From: Burkholderiales bacterium C2
Lineage (GTDB): Bacteria > Pseudomonadota > Gammaproteobacteria > Burkholderiales > Burkholderiaceae_C
DNA length: 64,000 nucleotides
Assembly (NCBI GenBank): GCA_005503085.1
Contig: SCOI01000003.1
Location: 124,001 to 188,000, forward strand
Direction of reading: 5' to 3'
A model generated the notes under the pieces. That model was not told where the DNA came from. It saw only the letters and a program-made list of their open reading frames with translations, and made no database searches. A program made the translations under genes and the position numbers. Below, piece by piece: positions 58,884 through 64,000 of this stretch. Within the stretch, counting starts at the first letter, position 1. The number at the start of each line of letters is the position of its first letter.

Positions 58884-59993
58884 TCAGGCGGGATGAAGCG
58901 CACCCAGCAGGCGCGGGCCCGCAGCGCCGGTCACGCTTGGCAGATTGCCCGGCAGGCCCTGAACAAAACGCTGGGCCAGCCAGGCGAATGCGGCTGCTTC
59001 GACCTGCATGGCCGGAAGGCCCCGGGCGTCGGTCCTCAGCACGGCCACGCCCGGCAGCAAGGCCTGCAGGCGCTGCATCAGCTGGCCGTTCAGCGCGCCG
59101 CCGCCGCAGACCAGCAGCTCGCTCGATGCCGGCCCGTGCCGGCGCAGGTCGCCGGCGATACTGGCGGCGGTCAGTTCCAGCAGGGTGGCTTGCACATCCT
59201 GGGTGGCCGCCTGCGGCGCGTGACGCATCAAGAGGCGATCCAGCCAGTCGGGGTTGAACAGATCGCGCCCGGTGCTGCGCGGCGGCGCGAGCTGGAAGTA
59301 GGGCTCGGCCCGCATAGCCTGCAAGAGCTCGGGCAGCACCCGGCCTGTTGCGGCCCAGGCGCCATCGGCGTCATAGGGCTGGCCCAGATGGCGATCGGAC
59401 CAGTGATCCATCAGGCAGTTGCCCGGTCCGCAGTCGAAGCCTCGCGTGCTGCCGTTACCGGCCAGCAGACTGATATTGCTGATACCGCCGATGTTCAGTA
59501 CCGCGATATCGCGCCCATCCTGGGCAAACAGCGCCCGGTGGAAGGCCGGCACCAGTGGCGCGCCCTGGCCGCCTGCGGCCAGATCACGGCTGCGCAGATC
59601 GCTGATCACGGCGATGCCGCTCAGCTCGGCCAGCAGGGCGCCGTTGAGGAGCTGTAGGGTGTAGCCACAGCCATCGAACTCGCCGGGCCGATGCCGGATG
59701 GTCTGGCCATGGGCGCCGAGGGCGCGGATCTCGCTGCGCCGGTGGCCGCTCTGGCTCAGCAGCGCATCGACCAGCTGCGCATAGGCGCGGGCCATGCCAT
59801 TGGCCGCCAGTGCGCAGCGGTGGGCCTCGTTGTCTCCCGGCGTGTTGAGTGCCAGCAGCTCGGCTCGCAAGGCCGCATCGAAGGGGTGGTGGCTGTGGGC
59901 CAGCACGGAGATGCCGGCATCCAGGTGCGCCAGCACCGCATCGACACCGTCCAGCGAGGTGCCGGACATCAGCCCGATGAACAGATCGCTCAT
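58884..59993 (-). CDS. anmK: Anhydro-N-acetylmuramic acid kinase
   Basis: A 369-residue murein-recycling enzyme that converts 1,6-anhydroMurNAc to MurNAc-6-phosphate. The N-terminus LFIGLMSGTSLDGVDAVLAH is diagnostic, followed by GAHGQTIRHRPGE, NIGGISNISLL and LLVCGGGALNG. Length matches the family. It is 16 bases from the M23 peptidase stop, on the same strand, linking two cell-wall functions. Confidence 0.95.
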   Translation of the reverse strand: MSDLFIGLMSGTSLDGVDAVLAHLDAGISVLAHSHHPFDAALRAELLALNTPGDNEAHRCALAANGMARAYAQLVDALLSQSGHRRSEIRALGAHGQTIRHRPGEFDGCGYTLQLLNGALLAELSGIAVISDLRSRDLAAGGQGAPLVPAFHRALFAQDGRDIAVLNIGGISNISLLAGNGSTRGFDCGPGNCLMDHWSDRHLGQPYDADGAWAATGRVLPELLQAMRAEPYFQLAPPRSTGRDLFNPDWLDRLLMRHAPQAATQDVQATLLELTAASIAGDLRRHGPASSELLVCGGGALNGQLMQRLQALLPGVAVLRTDARGLPAMQVEAAAFAWLAQRFVQGLPGNLPSVTGAAGPRLLGALHPA

Positions 59994-60009
59994 CGTCCGG
60001 TCGGGGGCC

Positions 60010-61392
60010 TCAATCGGCGCCGCTGACGCCCACGCCCATCGATTCGGCCGCCGAGAGCTGGCTCTTGACGCTGGCCAAGGTCTGCTGGAACTGCGCCTTG
60101 GCACTGGCCGGCAAGGTGATGGCCTCCGAGGCGCGAGCGATCACGCGCGGATCCTGATGCTGACCCTTGACCCGGAACTCGAAGTGCAGATGCGGGCCGG
60201 TGGCCCAGCCGGTGGCGCCGACCGCACCGATGCGCTGGCCCTGCTCGACGCGCTGGCCCTTCTTGACATCCATGCGGCTCAGATGCGCGTACACCGTCTG
60301 GCGCTCGCCGGCATGACGCACATAGATGACGTTGCCGAAACCGTTTTGCCAGCCTGCGAATTCGACCAGGCCATCGCCGACGGTGCGCACCGGCGTGCCG
60401 GTCGGCGCACCGAAGTCCGTGCCTAGATGGGCGCGCCACTTCTGCAGAATCGGATGGAAGCGCATCGCAAAACCGGAGGTCACGCGCGAGAACTCCATCG
60501 GGCTGGCCAGGAAGGCACGGCGCTTGCTCTGGCCGTCGAAGCCGTAAAAATTACCCTTGCCGCTGGTCGAATCCTTGTACCAGACGGCCGAATAGCTCTT
60601 GCCGTTGTTGACGAACTCGCCCGCGATCACGCGGCCGGCGGCCTGGCCCCAGTTGATCGGCTCGCCATCGGCGGTCATGCTTTCGAACACCACCGAGAAG
60701 CGATCGCCCTTGCGCAGCTCGCGGTGGAAGTCGATGTCGCCGGAGAACATATCGGCCATCTGCGAGGCGATCGCATCGGGAATGCCGGCCTCGTCGGTGG
60801 CGACAAACAGTGAGGAACGCACCACACCACTGCCCAGGCGGACCTGGCTTTGCAGCGGGGCGGTCTCCAGCTTGGCGCTGAAGCCGGCGCCATGGCGCTG
60901 GATGCTCAGCCGGCTGAAATGGGTGGTCTGCTGCTCGGCCAGCTCGGCCGGGAAGCGCACGATCATCGACTGCACGGTGCCGGCGTCATCGGCGCTCAGC
61001 TGCACCATCTTGCCGACACGGCCCTGCAGCACGCGGCGGGCCAGCGGATCATTGCGCAGGAACTCGGCGGCGGCCGGATCGAAGGCGCCCATGCGGCGCA
61101 GCAGCGAATCTGCGGTGTCGCTGGCGCGGGTCACATCGTTGCGCACCAGCGAAAGCTGGTGGCTGGCCAGGGCGCTCAGCTGCTCTTCCAGGTCCAGGGT
61201 CTGGACAGGCTCGCTGATCAGCTGTCGGGGCAGGTCGGCGGCATTGGGCGCAAGCGGCGCGATACCGAAAGCGGTGATGGCGAAGCCGCCCAGCAGGCCG
61301 ACCACGGTGCCGGTCAGTGCCCGTGGGTGCCGGGCCGCGAAAGCTTCGGCGCCTGTCAGCGCCCGCTTCAGTTCCGTTTTCCAGTCAGTCAC
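60010..61392 (-). CDS. M23-family murein endopeptidase
   Basis: A 460-residue membrane-anchored LytM-type peptidase. One helix near the N-terminus (about 22-45, TGTVVGLLGGFAITAFGIAP) anchors it. The C-terminal M23 domain keeps all zinc ligands: HLGTDFGAPTGTPV (His and Asp) and GPHLHFEFR (HxH). A central region of about 240 residues resembles the MepM/OapA-like module. No ATG lies close to the conserved start; GTG 61392 was chosen, with TTG 61398 or ATG 61515 as alternatives. It precedes anmK on the same transcript. Confidence 0.88.
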   Translation of the reverse strand: MTDWKTELKRALTGAEAFAARHPRALTGTVVGLLGGFAITAFGIAPLAPNAADLPRQLISEPVQTLDLEEQLSALASHQLSLVRNDVTRASDTADSLLRRMGAFDPAAAEFLRNDPLARRVLQGRVGKMVQLSADDAGTVQSMIVRFPAELAEQQTTHFSRLSIQRHGAGFSAKLETAPLQSQVRLGSGVVRSSLFVATDEAGIPDAIASQMADMFSGDIDFHRELRKGDRFSVVFESMTADGEPINWGQAAGRVIAGEFVNNGKSYSAVWYKDSTSGKGNFYGFDGQSKRRAFLASPMEFSRVTSGFAMRFHPILQKWRAHLGTDFGAPTGTPVRTVGDGLVEFAGWQNGFGNVIYVRHAGERQTVYAHLSRMDVKKGQRVEQGQRIGAVGATGWATGPHLHFEFRVKGQHQDPRVIARASEAITLPASAKAQFQQTLASVKSQLSAAESMGVGVSGAD

Positions 61393-61613
61393 GCTCAAGA
61401 TGCCCAAGCCCTGTTGTTGTACCGGGCCGCATGCGGGCCACCCGGCGTGGTCACCGGGGGTGTCCACTAGAATCTGGGGATTGCCGGACCACCCCATTTG
61501 GGGGGGATTTGGCAAAAACAGCGGCGAGTATAACGAGGCGAAAGCCGCGTCAACGCCAAGAAAACCCGATAAATCAAGGCTTTACCCTGGCCTGCGCACA
61601 CAACTTTCCAAAC

Positions 61614-62888
61614 ATGTCCGAATCGCGAACACCCGAGACCGCCGCCCCGACCTCCGCAGCAGCCGCCGGTGCGACGCGTTATCCGGTCACCGACAAGGTG
61701 CGCGAGGCGATGGCGGTCTCGCTGCGTGGGGTCGAGGAACTGCTGCCCGAGGCCGACTGGCTGCAGAAGCTGGCCCGCTCGGAGGCCACCGGCCAGCCGC
61801 TGCGCATCAAGCTGGGCCTGGATCCGACCGCGCCCGACATCCATCTGGGCCACACCGTGGTGCTCAACAAGATGCGCCAGCTGCAGGACCTCGGGCACAC
61901 GGTGATTTTCCTGATCGGCGACTTCACCTCGATGATCGGCGACCCTTCGGGCCGCAACGCGACTCGGCCCCCGCTGACGGCTGAGCAGATCAAGCACAAC
62001 GCCGATACCTATTACAAGCAGGCCAGTCTGGTGCTGGACCCGGCCAGGACCGAGATCCGCTACAACAGCGAGTGGAGCGATCCGTTGGGTGCGCGCGGCA
62101 TGATCCAATTGGCTGCCAAATACACGATGGCGCGGATGATGGAGCGCGACGACTTTGCCAAGCGCTATGCCGCGCAGACGCCGATCTCGGTGCACGAGTT
62201 CCTCTACCCGCTGATGCAGGGCTATGACTCGGTGGCGCTGAAGAGCGATCTGGAGCTGGGCGGCACCGACCAGAAGTTCAATCTGCTGATGGGCCGCCAT
62301 CTGCAGCAGGAGTATGGCCAGGAGCCGCAATGCATCCTGACGATGCCGCTGCTGGAGGGGCTGGACGGCGTCGAGAAGATGTCCAAGTCCAAGAACAACT
62401 ATGTGGGCCTGACCGAGCCGGCCACGCAGATGTTCGCCAAGATCCTGTCGATCAGCGATGTGCAGATGTGGAAGTGGTTCCAGCTGCTGAGCTTCAAGAG
62501 CCTGGATCAGATCGCCGCGCTGCGCGCCGAGACCGAGGCGGGGCGCAACCCCAAGGAAGCCAAGGTGCTGTTGGCCAAGGAGATCACAGCGCGCTTCCAC
62601 GGCGCGGCGGCGGCCGACGAGGCCGAGGCCGACTTCAACAAGCGGGCCCAGGGCGGCATTCCCGACGACATCCCCGAGCTGAGCCTCGGCGGCGCGCCGC
62701 TGGGCATCGGCGGCCTGCTGAAGGCCGCCGGCCTGGTCAGCTCCGGCAGCGAGGGCCTGCGCATGGTGGAGCAGGGCGGTGTGCGCATCGATGGCGCCAC
62801 CGTCAGCGACAAAGGCCTGAAGGTGGCGGCCGGCACCTTTGTGCTGCAGGTGGGCAAGCGCAAGTTCGCGCGCGTTACCCTGACCTGA
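61614..62888 (+). CDS. tyrS: Tyrosyl-tRNA synthetase
   Basis: A 424-residue class I enzyme. The nucleotide-binding HLGH (in DIHLGHTVVLNKM) and KMSKSKNN are intact, and the tyrosine site GGTDQKFNLLMGRHLQ is present. The C-terminal S4-like RNA-binding domain ends GGVRIDGATVSDKGLKVAAG. An N-terminal extension of about 25 Ala/Thr-rich residues precedes the core. A TAGAAT box at 61468-61473 may be its -10, leaving a leader of about 135 bases. It is convergent with gnd, with no gap. Confidence 0.95.
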   Translation: MSESRTPETAAPTSAAAAGATRYPVTDKVREAMAVSLRGVEELLPEADWLQKLARSEATGQPLRIKLGLDPTAPDIHLGHTVVLNKMRQLQDLGHTVIFLIGDFTSMIGDPSGRNATRPPLTAEQIKHNADTYYKQASLVLDPARTEIRYNSEWSDPLGARGMIQLAAKYTMARMMERDDFAKRYAAQTPISVHEFLYPLMQGYDSVALKSDLELGGTDQKFNLLMGRHLQQEYGQEPQCILTMPLLEGLDGVEKMSKSKNNYVGLTEPATQMFAKILSISDVQMWKWFQLLSFKSLDQIAALRAETEAGRNPKEAKVLLAKEITARFHGAAAADEAEADFNKRAQGGIPDDIPELSLGGAPLGIGGLLKAAGLVSSGSEGLRMVEQGGVRIDGATVSDKGLKVAAGTFVLQVGKRKFARVTLT

Positions 62889-64000
62889 TCACACCGAGTA
62901 GGTGCTGGAGGCGGTGCGGCCGCCGCTGCCGGTCCAGTTGGTGTGGAAGAACTGGCCGCGCGGCCGGTCCACCCGCTCATAGGTGTGGGCGCCGAAGTAG
63001 TCGCGCTGGGCCTGCAGCAGATTGGCCGGCAGGCGCGCGCTGCGCAGACTGTCGAAGAAGGCCAGCGCGCTGCTGAAGGCCGGCACCGGGATGCCCTTGG
63101 CCACGGCCGTGGCCACCACCTGGCGCCAGCCGGCCTCGCTCTTCTTGATCGCCTGCTCGAAGAAGGGCGCCATCAGCAGGTTCTGCAGCTGCGGGTCCTG
63201 CTCGAAGGCGGCCTTGATATCGCCCAGGAAGGCGCTGCGGATGATGCAGCCGCCGCGCCACATCAGCGCGATGCCGCCGTAGTTCAGCCGCCAGCCGTTC
63301 TGCTCGGCGGCGGCCGCCATCAGCATATAGCCCTGGGCATAGCTGATGATCTTGGAGGCGTAGAGCGCCTGGCGGATCGCCTCTATGAAGGCAGCGCCTT
63401 CGCTGTTGGCATCGGTGATCCGGCGCTTGTCGCCACCGAAGATCCGGGCCGCCTCAATGCGCAGGCTCTTCATCGCCGAGACGCAGCGGCCATAGACCGC
63501 CTCGGCCATCAAGGTGATCGGGATGCCCAGATCGGCCGAGGAGATCACGGTCCATTTGCCGGTGCCTTTCTGGCCGGCGGTGTCGAGGATCTTGTCGACC
63601 AGAGGCGCGCCGTCTTCGTCGGTCTTGGCCAGGATGTCGCGGGTGATTTCGATCAGATAGGAGTCGAGCTCGCCCCGGTTCCACTCGGCGAACACCGCAC
63701 TCATCTCGGCCGGCGTCATGCCCAGGCCCTCGTGCATCAGCTGGTAGGCCTCGCAGATCAGCTGCATATCGCCGTACTCGATGCCGTTGTGCACCATCTT
63801 GACGTAGTGGCCGGCACCGCCTTCGCCGACCCAGTCGCAGCAGGGCATCTCTTGGCCATCGGGGCCAGCCACCTTGGCCGCGATGGCCTGGAAGATGGGC
63901 TTCACATGCGGCCAGGCCGCCGCCGAGCCGCCGGGCATGATGCTGGGGCCGAAGCGCGCCCCTTCCTCGCCACCGGAAACGCCGCCGCCGATATAGAGCA
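62889..64000 (-). CDS. gnd: 6-phosphogluconate dehydrogenase, decarboxylating (5' partial)
   Basis: The C-terminal 370 residues or so of the pentose-phosphate enzyme. The frame is open to the window edge, so the N-terminal NADP domain lies beyond. The visible 5' part ([20 protein letters not shown] then MPGG) and the substrate block [20 protein letters not shown], with the catalytic lysine and Asn, are diagnostic. The C-terminal tail [20 protein letters not shown] is the family's active-site-closing tail. It ends immediately at the tyrS stop. Confidence 0.95.
   Translation of the reverse strand, partial: LYIGGGVSGGEEGARFGPSIMPGGSAAAWPHVKPIFQAIAAKVAGPDGQEMPCCDWVGEGGAGHYVKMVHNGIEYGDMQLICEAYQLMHEGLGMTPAEMSAVFAEWNRGELDSYLIEITRDILAKTDEDGAPLVDKILDTAGQKGTGKWTVISSADLGIPITLMAEAVYGRCVSAMKSLRIEAARIFGGDKRRITDANSEGAAFIEAIRQALYASKIISYAQGYMLMAAAAEQNGWRLNYGGIALMWRGGCIIRSAFLGDIKAAFEQDPQLQNLLMAPFFEQAIKKSEAGWRQVVATAVAKGIPVPAFSSALAFFDSLRSARLPANLLQAQRDYFGAHTYERVDRPRGQFFHTNWTGSGGRTASSTYSV

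Noticed and set aside
1-64000. CRISPR arrays, insertion sequences, tRNA genes, attachment sites
   Set aside because: No regularly spaced repeats, transposase-like genes, cloverleaf sequences or integrase genes were seen; intergenic space is too small for most of them.

Overview
The window is about 64 kb of GC-rich chromosome from a betaproteobacterium of the order Burkholderiales, most like the Roseateles/Pelomonas/Rubrivivax group. The organism call is an inference from base composition, the caa3 oxidase cluster, an 86-residue infA paralogue, the pilT-pilU pair, rplM-rpsI-erpA synteny and 'TACAAT/TAGAAT' promoter boxes close to start codons. Genes are packed tightly. No gene-free stretch exceeds 300 bases; the longest (57178-57453) is the rplM promoter and leader. 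I saw no tRNA, rRNA, CRISPR array, insertion sequence or prophage gene. The first gene (livH) and the last (gnd) run off the window.

Layout. 1-3244: branched-chain amino-acid ABC transporter, with LivM, LivG and LivF fused in one 828-residue chain. 3317-4129: exported methyltransferase-like protein. 4332-10315: caa3-type cytochrome c oxidase operon (membrane protein, subunit II-cytochrome c fusion, subunit I, two subunit III paralogues, subunit IV, haem O synthase). 10348-19000: mixed genes, including a papain-like protease/alpha-beta hydrolase fusion beside a patatin phospholipase and a small lipoprotein, then CBS protein, IF-1, CheZ, MtfA and an MFS transporter. 19138-20321: exported lectin-like and EF-hand proteins. 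20318-25334: beta-oxidation operon headed by a MerR regulator. 25439-28957: YlqF GTPase, orphan flagellar-rod-like protein, ferredoxin-NADP reductase, and an HD-GYP protein lacking the HD histidine. 29051-33909: periplasmic copper-handling cluster. 33948-39245: two chemoreceptors flanking a BCCT transporter and a stand-alone TonB C-terminal domain. 39424-41375: two c-type cytochromes. 41439-44359: YggS and the twitching ATPases PilT and PilU. 44370-50759: dehydrogenase, DolP-like lipoprotein, SIS protein, YraN, RsmI, TAXI protein and TldD. 50781-52082: aromatic leader peptide, attenuator and DAHP synthase. 52128-57177: small unknown, HtpG, SrkA-like kinase, DUF2726 protein and GNAT. 57454-64000: L13, S9, ErpA, AnmK, M23 endopeptidase, TyrS and partial Gnd.

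Regulation that can be read directly. The clearest signal is a 25-codon leader rich in Phe, Tyr and Trp codons, followed by a strong terminator and a competing antiterminator pairing, just upstream of the DAHP synthase gene. Three sigma-28-like promoters, two with exact 11-base spacing and one with 10, precede the orphan rod-like gene and both chemoreceptors, linking scattered genes to the flagellar regulon together with cheZ. A sigma-32-like promoter precedes htpG, and a strong terminator abuts the srkA start codon. All functional calls come from reading motifs; no database search was possible.
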